Assembly: GCA_027559495.1 (NCBI GenBank)
Contig: JAMXSV010000003.1
Coordinates: 1,736,001-1,800,000 of the forward strand
Source of the DNA: Aurifilum marmelostoma
Lineage: Eukaryota > Ascomycota > Sordariomycetes > Diaporthales > Cryphonectriaceae
Direction of reading: 5' to 3'
DNA length: 64,000 bases
Shown: positions 36,433-48,629 of the stretch, piece by piece
Layout of the letters: each line of letters begins with the position of its first letter
Numbering within the stretch: the stretch's first letter is position 1
The notes under the pieces: model-generated
What the model was told of the DNA's origin: nothing
Seen by the model: the letters and a program-made list of their open reading frames with translations, nothing else
Databases searched by the model: none
Made by a program: the position numbers and the translations under genes

Positions 36433-39400
36433 TCACTGTTGCTCGTTCGGGGCGACTTCGCTGCTGCCCCTCCTCTGCAGCAAGTTCTTTTTCTTGAGCA
36501 CCGATTTGCCCTTGTCTTTATCCTTCTCCTTCTCCTTTCCACCCTCGAGCGTGTCGTTGCTGCCGCGATTCTTGGTCAGCTTATTTCGGATCTTGCCGCC
36601 AGTGACGCTGCTGCTGTCCGCAGAGCCGGCGTCCGACATCCTGTTGTCGCTCGAGGACCGTGGCGGTGGACCAGGGATTCCGCCCGTGCCTTCTGGTAGG
36701 TTGCCGTCCGACCGGCTGCTTTTGATAGGAAGACTAGCTGTGCTGAGTGTGCTGCCGTTCGCTTCAGTGTTCGTGCTCGTGGGACGTGATGATGTTGTCG
36801 GGCTTGCGCTCGAAGGAGAGCCGCCTGGGCTGATCATCGATGCTTCGCTGAGCTTCCTCTCTCCCGAGTTGATATAGGTCTCTAACTTCCTCTTGAGCAC
36901 GTCCGAACGCACCGGCTTCGCCAGATACTACAGCATTACGAGTCAGTTTGTACACTTCGGAAGTCGGGGCAGGACAAAGCGGAGGAAAGGACAAGCAAAC
37001 ACGAAAAAGAGTAAAGATGACAAATAAAATCAACGTACATCGTTCATGCCAGCGGCCAGACACTTCTCACGGTCTCCTTGAATGGCGCTCGCGGTCATAG
37101 CGATGACCAAGATCTTGCGCACCGCCTCGATAGGATCCTTTCGAAGCAACCGCGTGGCATTGTATCCGTCCATCACCGGCATCTGTACGTCCATTAGGAT
37201 GACATGGTACGGCTGACCTTCCTTGGCTTTTTGGCGCAGGCCCTCGACAGCTTTCAGCCCATTGTCATAGGCGTCCACTTTGGTGTAGCCGAGCCTCTGG
37301 ACATATTGGATCGCGATCTTCTGGTTGATGGCGTTGTCCTCTGCGATACACACTCGCAGTTCGTCCTTGGGAACAACGGAGAGATCGAGGTATGGGTTGG
37401 GAGAGGCCTCCCGGTTGACGCTATCAGAGGCCCGCTGAGAGAAGCTGTCAGGCAGGCCACGAGGGTCACCGGCCGCGACGTTGGGTTTGGCTTTGTCAAA
37501 TGTGACAGTAAACCAGGCCGTGGTTCCGACATTCTGCTCGCTCTCTAGCTGGATCTCGCCCTTCATCATAGTCTCAATCAGCGACTTGCAGATAGACAAG
37601 CCCAGCCCACTCCCGCCGTATTTGCGCGCGGTAGACGTATCGGCTTGACTGAAGGGCTGGAAGAGCTTTGCCTTCTGTTCTGGCGAGATGCCAATCCCGG
37701 TGTCTTTGACCCAGAATGTCAGGGTTGCTCTCTCGCTCGTTTCTGACTCAAGACGGGCTCCAATCGTGACTGAGCCGTCCTCGGTGAACTTCAGGCTGTT
37801 GGATATCAGGTTGCCAAGAACCTGGTGCAGACGGATTGGATCTCCGTATATGAGCACGGGCGGTAGGTTGATGTCGCGAACGATGGAGACGTTCTGCCTC
37901 TTTGTCTTCTCCCGGTTGCTATACGACTGGGCGCGAACAACCTCGCGCACCATCTCTTCCGGATTGAAAGCAGTGATATAGAGCTTCATCTTGTCCGCCT
38001 CCATCTTGGAGAAGTCCAAGATGTCGTTGATGACGGTGAGCAACAGATCAGCGGAGACACGGATCGAGTCGGCCATCTCCAGTTGCTCCTTCGAGAGGTT
38101 TGAGTCCTTCAGCAGCTCTGAGTTACCAATGACACCATTCAGAGGTGTGCGAAGCTCGTGTGAAACATTTGCCAAGAAGATACTCTTCGCCTTGGCGGCT
38201 TCCTCCGCACGCTTCTCGTTGCGCCTTGCTTGGGCTTCTGCAGCCTTTGCCTTGGTCTCGGCCTCTTGAGCCTTGGACAAGGCACGCTTTTGGGCCTCGA
38301 TCATGCTGGCGTTCTCGCTCGAAACCTTCTCGATGGCCTTCAGGGAAAGGGCGTTTGAGTAGCTGATGCCGATCTGGTTGACGAGGAGCTGCGTAACGGT
38401 GACGTTGCGATCAGTGAATGAACCTGGGCTGCCTTCGAGGTAGAGGCACCCAAGCAGTGGACCGGTGCCGTGGCTGATGGGGTACGCAATGATAGCACGA
38501 CCCGTCGGATTCTTCTGGAGCCATTGCTCACTGACTCCGAACCGCTCGTCGCTGGTGATATCAGGGCTCCACACCGCCTCTCTGAAACGTGTACAGTAGA
38601 GTATAACATTCTCCGGTACCATGTGTTGTGATGAACTCAGCGGCACCGCAGGTTTGTGAGCTTGTGCACCTCTCTCTGGGTCACCGCTCGCCGCGACACA
38701 CCACTGATCAGAGTCGTCGACAATGATGGCTGCTAGCGTCGCCGTACCTCCGCATGTCTGCAGGATCACATCGCACATCGTCTTGAGGAGTTCTTGGACC
38801 TCAAGAATAGAGGAGATGACTTGCGAAGACACGAGTATGGCGTGAAGGTCGATCATGTCGAGGGATGGCAGGCCGGCACCGGCCTCGGGAGGGTGCATCG
38901 AACCTCTCCAGGCTCCTATCCGGTTCTCTCCAGCCTCAGAAATGCCCGTCAGAGCGGGCTGTGGCGGGCCCTCTGCCTCTCCGTCAACGGTACGGTATTG
39001 CACAGTAAGCGGATCTGCGGCGAAATCAGTCTGTACTATGGCATCGGCGGTACGCGGGTTGCGCGTGGGTCCATGCAGAAGAAGGTGGTGGTCCTCTTCG
39101 ATCCGCTCTGCTAGCCCCGAGGCACTCATCGCGCGGAAGAGTCCAATGGCCTCCATCAGAGCAGACTTGGCTGACCTCCGCGCGCCCCTCCTTATGAAAA
39201 GCCCAGCCATGAGGTAGTTGCCAACCGCCTCCTCGAAAGTCAGACTATGCTCGGAGGCGTGGTCAAGTGCATCTTCATATGTGCGGACAGCCTGACCAGT
39301 GTCGTGCTTGAGTTCGAGAATTTGCGCTTCGAGAAAGTGATCCCAGGGCAGATAATTGGTGCTGGACACCGATTCCCAGTCTATGATTCTTCTTCGTAGA

Positions 39401-42400
39401 AACTCAAGTGTCTCAATTGTAGCCTTGATCTCCTCGTCCATGTCGGTGTTCTGATTGCGAGGATCATCCAGCTTATGGAAAATGAGACCTGCAAGAGACA
39501 ACCCATAGAACAACATGACCGATCGAGTATTGCGCGCTAAAATTTGTCAGAATCCCATATCGGAGCTCAACCCGCTACTCCTAACAACTTGAAGATTGCC
39601 CAGAACACGGAAACAGTTTTGTACCGTTTGAAACAAAGGGAAAACGACTCACCAGACCATAAGAGCTGCTCGTTTGCGACACAGCGTTTCCCCATTGAAA
39701 CTGCTCTGTCGTAGTGCCCATAGAGGAACAGAGGGATTAACTCCAGCGTTTCGTACCAAGTGATGGAACGCTGGCCATTCCTCGCATTCACATCTAGCCA
39801 CGATTTGTATGCAGCGGAGTTGTGACTGCTCTGGTCGTCATCCATCACCTGTTCTGCGATAGCAACTCGCGTCTTTCCCTGCAACGCTCGGCAGACCTGT
39901 CGAACTGCGATGAGAAGCGTCCCTCCACGTGTGTCCTGGTGCCAGTTCTGGATGTCCTCGCAGCCATATTGGCAGAAGGCCTCCAAGTCGGCGCAGTTCT
40001 CGCTGGCGAAGAATTTTAACTGGCTGAGCAAGCCGAAACTGAGGATGGTGGACGTGCGGTCTCCTGCAACGGTAGCATATTCGACAGCAGCCTCAACCTG
40101 ACTCACAGCGACGCTCAGAGGCATCTGAACGTGACTAACGAGAGAGGAATACAACATGTAGCCTCGGGCCATGGAAAAGGCGTCTCGGTACTTATCCAGG
40201 AGGTCCAGGGAGATAGAGCCCAATTCAATGGCCAATTCCGCCATGCTGAACCTTGCGAGGGCGATCATGGCAATATGTAAGAATGCCATACCGCTGCTAG
40301 GGAACGCTCCACGGCTCAAATGAACGTCCACCATCACGAGGGAGAGATGGAAGAACATGACACAATCGCTCCACCAGGCTGCGCTGATGGCATCTGCAAG
40401 CACGGCTCCGATGGACGCCAAATTCGGATCGTCCGTGTGGGGCGGGTTGACGATCTCGTTTCGCTCCAAAGACCGGATTTGAACGGTTATCCTCTCAAAA
40501 TCGGCATCGCACTTCTCCCAAGTCGGATGCTCGTCAAACAGCACGTCAAGGTCCTTTAGGCATTGTACAAGACACTTCAAAGCCTCCTCGGCGTCGCCTG
40601 CCTGTGAGAATATCCTAGCTTGCAGAACAGAGGCGGGTGCCTTGTCGTATGCCGTTCTCGCTGTACAATGGTCAGTCAAAGCCGAAGATAAGACTACAAA
40701 CTTACTCCCAAGGGACCTACTCGACATGAAAATAGTTCCCAGCAAGGCATTAGCCGCACCGTGGTTGCCCATGTCTTGAAAGTTGCCAATGAATTAGTGC
40801 TGTGCGAATCAAAACGGCTGGACATGGACTGTGGGATCTTACAGAGATAACACTCCGCAGCACGAAGATAAAGTTGACTTGTCTCCTCGTATGAGACATC
40901 CTCTATGCCGTCGGCCCAAGGGTTTGGTTGGAGGAGCGCAACCGCGTTGGTGTAGAATTTGGCGGCAGTCGGTCTCGCACCGCGCTCCGTACTGGCCTTT
41001 GCACAGTCGAAAAGAAGCTGACGATAGGGTCGTCGGACCTGCACGCGCTGCCGTATGATGTCGACGGATTCACAAATATGCGATGCGACATTCTCTTTTG
41101 TCTGACCGTCCTCTGTGTAGTACTTCATGAGAACCTGGGCGATTACGAAATGCATCTTCCGCGCGTCACAGATCTTCAGTTGACTAGCGGCTTGTATGTA
41201 TCGGTCATGTGCGAAGCGAAAGCGGTCATCGGTCTCGCTTGGTACAATTACCAGGGCTTGGATCGCCGCCTGCAGCCCTGCCACCGCCTCTTGCTGTTTG
41301 TAAGGACGATGTATTTGCTCCGATGGCAACGAGACACACGCATCTTGACACTCGCCCCTGAGGAGATGACAGATAAGATCTACGTTACTTTTGTGTCAGA
41401 AAATGCTAGCCGCTACAACAGACCAGGCGAGAATGTTGAGAAAGAATCCTCCCCGTGCACCGGGGCAATCAAGATTCGAGTCGACTGAGACCCGGAGAGT
41501 TCATGAGACGTTCTCTCGGGCTCTATGGAAAGGCTTGATGCATGGGGTAAAACGTACCGAAGGAAAATGAGTGCCCAAGAAGAGCGGCCCATGCAAGCAG
41601 ACACTTTGAGGCTTCTGGTAGCTCGCTGAGACGTCGCGTGATGAAGTTTGTGTCGAGCACATCATAGTTCTGCTCGCCCTGGAACTCCTCAAACAGCTTG
41701 TCAAGGTCGTAAGCCCACTGACTCGACTTATAATCATAAAAGATGCATCGCTTGCTGTGACAAGCAGAGAGCATCTCACGTATGTAGAATGGGTTGCCAC
41801 CGGTTTTTGACTGAATCACCAAAGCCAATGGGAGAATGTCCTCCTTTGGTTTCGACAGCGTTGCCGAGACATATTGCACAATCTCGTCTTCTCCCAGGGG
41901 GAGAGCGGGATACGGGTGATGATCGGTCTCTCTCTGGATTGATCTTCGAACTCGGGTGGGCTTATGATTTCCTGGACCTTCTGAGGAGACAACTCTTCCG
42001 GACGGTACGTCATCACGATAACCATCTTGAGCCTTGCGCCGATAATCTGAGTTATGAGTTCTAGTGATTCGTCGTCCCTGTAACAATGTCAATCACCAAT
42101 CTCCTCGGTTCGGCTTACGGAGTCCTCAAAGCTCCTCAGGAGGAAACTTGATGCCTACCAGCCCTCATCAGACACGAGAAATAAAAAAGAAAAGGTACTC
42201 ACGCGAAATGAAGATCTTCGAGCACGAAACAGACAAATTTGTGAGAAGCAAACATTCTAAGAACGTCGAGGAAAGTATTCATCATCCTGATCGATTTGGT
42301 GGATGCGCCGGTCCGTAAGAAGTCCTGAGAGCTCGAGGTCGACACAACAGAGCCACGATAGGAGGACGAAGGCGGAGTAGAAGTCCCCCCCGGCGAGGAG

Positions 42401-44585
42401 CCCCTGCGCTTGACTGCGCCCGGCGCCCTGTTTCTTGTCTGTACGGTTGGACCCGACGCATTGGACATGGTCCTGGCAATGCTCGTATCTACAGGGCCGA
42501 TGAGAAATTCTGGGAGGTTGAGCACCTGGTGCAGCATCGGCCACGCTGGCCGAATATAATGCTTGAGATGCTGGTGGAACGGCGTCTCGGTATTGCGCTC
42601 GCCCCAGACCTGTCGGAAGAGGGAAGACAACAACTTGAGAAGGGGCCCAAATGCCATTCTCCTGGCCGTGTCGAACTTAGCGGTGGCACAGTATCCACTC
42701 TTCCTCGAGTCCGCGAGGACAGACTGCACCAGGCAGCTTTTTCCTAGACCACCTGCTCCCTCGATGGTGACAATCTCGCAATGCCCTCGTCGGCGGAACT
42801 TGGCAGTGCCCAGTTGTCTAGAGAGGCTAGAAGAGGAATCAGTTGTAGGCGTGAACCGAGACTCCCGCTCTTCGCCGAGACTGTTCACCAGACTCCTCGT
42901 CTCAAGCGATATGGACTGATGCCGATCCCAGGGCTTCGATGAGGTACGATTTGGTGTAATCAGATCTCCCGGCAGACCTGGGAAATCGTTCGAATAGGTG
43001 GAGGGCGGGATCATACTGCTGCGAGACCTTGGATCAGAGCCGATGGTAGCGGTGTAGGAGCCACTCTGCCTGTTCCCGCCAGCCTCCGAGCTGGCCCCAT
43101 CGCTCGCAGACATGTCAGCGGCGTCCAGAAGCTCATTTGACAGAAGTGACCCGTCCGAAAACCTATTTGGTTGACCCCGCTGGGTCATGGCATGGGACTT
43201 GGCAACCCGCTCAATGACCTTCAAGAGCTCCGCACGCTCCTTTTGCCGCCCGATCATTATCGAAGGGAGCAGGAAGAACGAGCTGATATCCCGAGAGGCG
43301 ATACGCCATTCCTTGAGCGCCTGCCAATTTCCATCACACAGGAACTCCTGTACCTTGAGCAAGTCGAACCTCAGACCGCTTATAGAGTGATATCGGTCTC
43401 CAACGTTCTTTGCAGTGCACTTTTGGATGACCCTCCCAAGCACGTCAGGCACGTCCAGCCGGATGGTTGACACGTTCGGGATCCTCTTGCCCAGCACTCC
43501 CTGTACGATGTCCAGCGGATTGTCTCCGTCGAAGACTGGACTCTGCGTCAACAAGATCCAAAAAAGAACACCCAAGGAGTAGATGTCAGTCCGCGCGTCC
43601 GGCTCGGCAGGCATCCGTCCCGTCTGCTCTGGGCTGATATATAGCAACTTGTTCTTGGCCCCGAGTTCCTTTGACAAGCTGGACCAGCCGGTGCTTGTCA
43701 GACCATGCTCAAAAGATCGCAGTCCGGACCCGACGGTGACGAGCTTCACTTTGCCCGTCTCCTCGTTGAAATGGAAAGAGTCGCCTCGAATCTCGCCGTG
43801 TATCACACCCACACCATGATGTATCATTTCCAGGCACTGCGTTGCGCCGATGGCGAAGTCCAGGAACAGGTTCAGACTGATTGGGGTCTCGAGCCGTGGA
43901 TCGCGGATATCGGCGACCCATCTGTCCTCAACCTTGCGGGCGTTGTAGAAAGCCGGTCCCATGTCCATGATCCTAGGAAGGATATTACGGCCGGGAGAGT
44001 GATATATCGCAACAATGATCTGAGCCCGGTCACCCGGCGCGGGAGCGAGCCTTACGAGGTCCAAAGGCTGTGGTATGTGTTCTCGGTTGGGGTCTGCAGT
44101 GGCGACTAGGTTCTTCATGATATGAAATACCCTCTCTTCTCGCAAGACATGGTAGGACACCTTGGCGATCACTGGTTCCTCCACCACGGCTCCGACGGAG
44201 GAGTCGTCCGCGCCGGCGCTGGCTTCGCTGAAGGATCCATTCGATAGTGTCGAGGGCGGCGGTTCGGAGGGTGAGACCCGGGTCGAGCTCGAAGCGTTCG
44301 AAAAGCCTCTAGCTCCGGACGACGGGCTGGCACCATGCTGGCTCGAATATCGGGATGCAAAACGCGTGCCACTGATGTGCCTGCTCACAAACCAGACGAC
44401 TGTCAGAACTGTCCACACAAGGTCACAGCCCAAATATGCGCCTACCAGTTGTCGTAGCTAGAATGTGCAGGAGGTATTGTCTCGTCCCAAGAATAGCCTG
44501 TGATCTGGGAGAGCCGCTCGAAGATGCGCGATGGAGGGTCGAGCGCCGAGTCCAGCAGGTCGTCCTGAATGGCCGACCCGTCCAT
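36433..44585 (-). CDS. Class X hybrid histidine kinase (pseudokinase-ATPase-GAF-HK-REC)
   Basis: Exons (minus): 44446..44585, 42203..44380, 41558..42077, 41417..41522 (tentative), 40843..41357, 40706..40774, 39653..40660, 37039..39536 and 36433..36927. About 2509 residues. Domain order: a Ser/Thr kinase-like domain (~90-420) that lacks catalytic motifs (HGEIRG for HRD); an AAA-type ATPase with P-loop GAGGLGKS (~590); a long helical region; GAF (~1745-1890); HisKA with phospho-His in SHELRTPLNGVIGN (codon 38158-38160, ~1971); HATPase_c with NLISNSLKF, DTGIGIS and GGSGLGLSI; and REC with phospho-Asp in LMDVQMPVMDG (codon 37189-37191, ~2294) and Lys in LAKPVR. This is the layout of fungal class X kinases, linked to oxidative-stress sensing in related fungi. 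One base is missing in the G5 run 41897-41901: IPLSP must continue as LGEDEIVQYVSATL. Splicing at 41357-41558 is uncertain. Confidence 0.9.
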
Positions 44586-46744
44586 CCTGCTGGACCTGGG
44601 GGAGGGGGTGGAAAAGAGCCCTGCGCGTCGGCGTCGCCGTCGTCGGCGTCGTGCGAGGCGTGGGAAAGCTGGAAAGTTGAGAGACACACCCCTCAGCTGT
44701 CGTGACCTGGTCTCAGCCCGCCTGGACACATGGCTCGCTGGACAGGAGAAAAGTAGGAACCTCGACCGAGCACGCCGCTGGCCGGGGTTGGTGTAATGCT
44801 GCTGCGGCTGCTGCTGCTGCTGCACAGACGTACGCGTAAAGGTTGGACGAGATGGTGTGAGGGTGGCGTTGAGGCTTGCAGCAAGAACCTCAAATGTCTT
44901 GCTTTCTTCAGATCGGATGCTGCTGAGCTGCTGGGCTCCCCACACTCCAAAAGACCTGACTGGGGGGGGGGCGGCAGTAGCGTTTTGGACGTTGGCAACA
45001 GCGATGAGGTAATGCCTCCCAGAATGAGATGGTGTCTAATAATCCACTGAATGAGGACAGGGGTGGAGGGGGTGAGGCGGGGGGTGGCTTCTTGGTCCCC
45101 AATTCTAGGTTCTGACGACTGTTGAGGGCAAGCTTTCTTTTTTTTTTTTTTTTCTCTCTCTGTCTGCTGCCGGCGCGGCTGGGCTCGGTGCGGGATATCG
45201 AATCCCTGAACACAAGCAGTTCAGTCACTTTCTACTGCATTATCAGAGAAAGGTCAGAAGGGGATACAGGTCCAGCCCTGTGGGATTCTAGACCCAGTAG
45301 TTGGTGGGTCGTTTCACTGTGAGCAACTGTGTTGTTTGTCTCAGGAAGTGGAGAAGAGTCAAGTCCGGCCAGGGAACATCCGGCGCGCGCACAGAGTTGA
45401 AGCTGCTGACGCCTTTATCATTCATTCCCCTCTCACATGGTAAAATCGCAGATAGCATCTGCTGATTTCTGCATCTCTGCTCTGGGGCTAGCAGTCTGGG
45501 CCCGTGTGCAAGCTGCAGGAAGTATCCCCTTAAGACATAGCGCTGCCACCTAGTTCTGCATTCTTAGGCTTTGTCTGTCACAGTTGGCCTAACAGATTTC
45601 TCTCTGGTCGTGATACTGCGGTACTTTTGACGCCCTGCCGGCAAAGTGTCAAGGTGGACAGGACTGATTGGACAACAGCTGCGATTGACAGGCACATCGC
45701 ACGCATGGAGAAAATCTCTTCCATTCTCAGAGGATGATCTTTTATTCTACTGCGAGAGGGTAGTTCCTTTTGCCCCTTTTCACAGCACAAAGTCGCCAGG
45801 CCAGCTCAAGAGTGTACAGAGACCCACGAAATCCTCCATCACACTGTATGTACGGTATTGCACTTAAGGTTTGTGTACACCCCACGCTCTTCCCACCAAC
45901 AATTTCGTACGAGAACATTGAGTATTGATTACCACGGATTTATTCTGAGGGGTAGCTGTAGAAATTGAACATCCGAAGAATATTTTGCAGATCTTAAGAA
46001 GGGGAAAAAGAGAAGGGAAAAAGAAAGCAATGCCACAGAGTCTATCCATAGAAAATTCTTGTACAACTATCACTCGCCATACAGTTTCAAGTTGGTCCTG
46101 CCAGCGCCGCAATTCCGTGTCGCTTAACTTGCCTTTTCTTTCCAATCTTACTTATTTCTTCTCCCTTCTCATATTTTTCCTTCTTATGACATCAGCGGCT
46201 GTTGGGTGTGGGAATTGTCCCCAGCTCAGTGAAGCTTGGTCCCCCAGGCTTGGCTGTCTCAGACGGCGGAGACCTGGAAGGGAAGAAATGCTTCTAGAAG
46301 ATTGCCCACAACGGACCTTGACGCTTTAGAGGGGCAACACGCAGTTTTGAAGGGAAAGCAGGTAAGACGGAGGAGCTGCGCCTGGTTGTTGCTGTAAGAC
46401 AAGCAAAAGTAAGATCTATGTCTATCGAATCCTTAGGTTTGTATATACCCAGGACCGGCGGGCGGTCATGTCTGTATCTCTCTACCAGTCTCCTTGTGTC
46501 CTGTCCGTCTTGTCCGTCTTTTGTGTGTGAATATGTTTTCGACGACGAGTGGTTTATGCCATGGACGCGGGTCTTTTCCATGTCGTCTACCCGGATGATG
46601 GCACTTGCAAAAAATCTTCATCAGAAATGTCAAAAGAAGAATCATCCTATCTTTAAGAATTCCCATGCAACTCCTAGCCCGAATCAACCTTGCCTGCCTT
46701 GCCTGACCTTCATCAAACGTGTGCTCGAACTTCCATGTTTACCC
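44586..46744. other. Intergenic: kinase promoter and UGM 3' region
   Basis: This is 2.2 kb with a GTCGCC/CGG-rich stretch right upstream of the kinase ATG, a poly-T tract (45136-45153) and no frame with recognisable features. Confidence 0.6.
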
Positions 46745-48629
46745 TTAGTTCAGACGTCGCTCCGTGTTGGCACGGGTGTTGACGAAGTCAGGGTAGTTGA
46801 GCGTCAGCTCAACGGCACCGTTGACAATGTGGTCGGCGGCCTCAACACCCAGCATGAACGAGTGGTCCTGGTTGCCGACTTCGTACTTCCAGCTGCCGAA
46901 GCGGCCACGGGAGTAGATATCTTTGGCCTGCAGCTTGGGCAGCAGCTCCGCCAGCACGCCGTTGCGCTCAAGGGCGGGAGTGGGGTAGCCGTGGTAGAAC
47001 TTGCGGTGGTATGTAGAGACAATCTCATCCTCGGGCAGGATCATCTCGGTGTTGATAAGGCCCTGAATGCAGTCCTTGAGCAGGTTCTCCTCATCCACGG
47101 GCTTCATGCCGGACTGGGACACCTCCAGCATGATGGACCAGTAAGGACCCTCCTTGGCCTCCGTGGAGTCGGCCTTGCTGCCGTTAGCCTTGTAAAGGGT
47201 AGGGAGCTTGACATCCTTCTGGGGCTGGTTGTAAGGAGAGTAGTTGGAGAAGATGGTGGCACGGTAGAAGGGGCAGTTGTCCTCGGGGAAGTACAGCTAT
47301 AGAGAGTCATTGCGCGTCAGCGAGCAATTTCGGTATTGCAAAACACGTGTAAAGGATGGGGGGGATCAACTTACCCAGCACTTGTCACCAATGCGGTCGG
47401 GGCGACCGCCGCGCAGACCAACGCCAATGACGTGGGTGGAGGAGAAGTACAGACCCTTGGAGATCTTGACAAGCTCCTCGTCGCCCATCTTCTCGACGAG
47501 CTGGTCTGCGTTCATGGTGGAGATGAGCTTCTTGTAGCCGATCTTGCTACCGTCACCCATGTGCACGATCTTCTTCTCGGCATCCACCTTAGTGACCTCG
47601 CCCTTCTTGCCGAAGCGCTTCTTCTCGTCGGGCAGGGTGTTGGCAACAGCAATCCAGATACCACCGGTACCGTCGCGGGCGGGGAAACGGAATGTGGCGT
47701 TGGGGCCCCAGTTGCCGGCGGTTTTGTTGAGGATGATGTTCTTGGCGATAAGCTTGACATTGGGGGCAGCCACACGCTCGCCGAGCCAGTCAGAGGCCAT
47801 CTTGACATCTGGTTAGCCTCTTGACGTGCGTACGCAATGCCAGAGCGTGAAACTGTGTGTCCGACGTACCTTGGTGGTGGGCACAGCCCAGACCTTGTAG
47901 TTGTATGGACGCATGAAGATGTTGGCGATGTGCTCGCCCATCTGTCGGACGATCCACTCATCGAAGTTCTTGGGCTTGGACTTGGTAACGGCAGCCTCCT
48001 GAGCAGCATCAATGAGGCCCTCAATGGCTGCGACCTGGTCTTCCTTTGGGAGCATGGAGATGTTGTTCTGGAAGGGGTAAGGGACCCAGAGGCCTTTGTA
48101 GCGGACGTAGGAGATACGCTGGTGGTTGAACCAGTCATCCTCCTTGGGGAGAGCCTCGTCAAGGCAGTCATCGAAGTACTTGTAGTGGGAGAAAATGACG
48201 TGACCGCCGACATCGTACAACTGTCAGGTTCACTTGCTGTCAGTCCAGCTGCGCTAATTTCAAGATTTGGAGGACACTTGTTGGAGTCTGGCAGTAACTT
48301 ACGAAACCCTCAGGAGTGACATCTGTGGCGGCAAGACCACCCGCCTTCTCGCTCGAGTCCACGATCAGCCACGAGGGACCGTTCTGAACATCGCACACGT
48401 GTTAGTCCACAGCATATTCGGCGGAAGAGAGCTCAGCAGCCCCCGGTGGCAATACATACGACCTGGTTGAGGCGCTTGGCAGCACCCAGACCCGTTGGGC
48501 CCATACCAATAACGAGAACATCGACGTTGCTGTACAATTGGCACCGTAAGTAAACATGATGGGGAGTCCAGGATTTGCACCAAGCAGTGAGCTGGCGCTG
48601 GGAGGTCGATAAACATACACGTCAGCCAT
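46745..48629 (-). CDS. ugm1: UDP-galactopyranose mutase
   Basis: Six exons (minus): 48619..48629, 48460..48529, 48303..48383, 47870..48220, 47375..47800 and 46745..47296. All are in phase, giving 496 residues and no frame break. The enzyme (EC 5.4.99.9, flavin-dependent) interconverts UDP-galactopyranose and UDP-galactofuranose in the cytosol, the precursor step for galactofuranose in fungal cell-wall glycans. Visible motifs are the FAD dinucleotide-binding [118 protein letters not shown] and the terminal ELTLNYPDFVN. The tail is shorter than in Aspergillus enzymes. The first exon is only 11 nt; its GTATGT donor gives NVDVLVIG, and QVNGPSW across the second junction matches the family. Divergent from the transporter gene at 52798. 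Confidence 0.95.
48619..48629 (-). other. 11-nt first coding exon of UGM
   Basis: ATG GCT GAC GT is followed by donor GTATGT; the next exon (48529) supplies C AAC GTC GAT. This is the only nearby donor/acceptor pair that keeps the flavin-binding motif in phase with an ATG. Confidence 0.75.
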
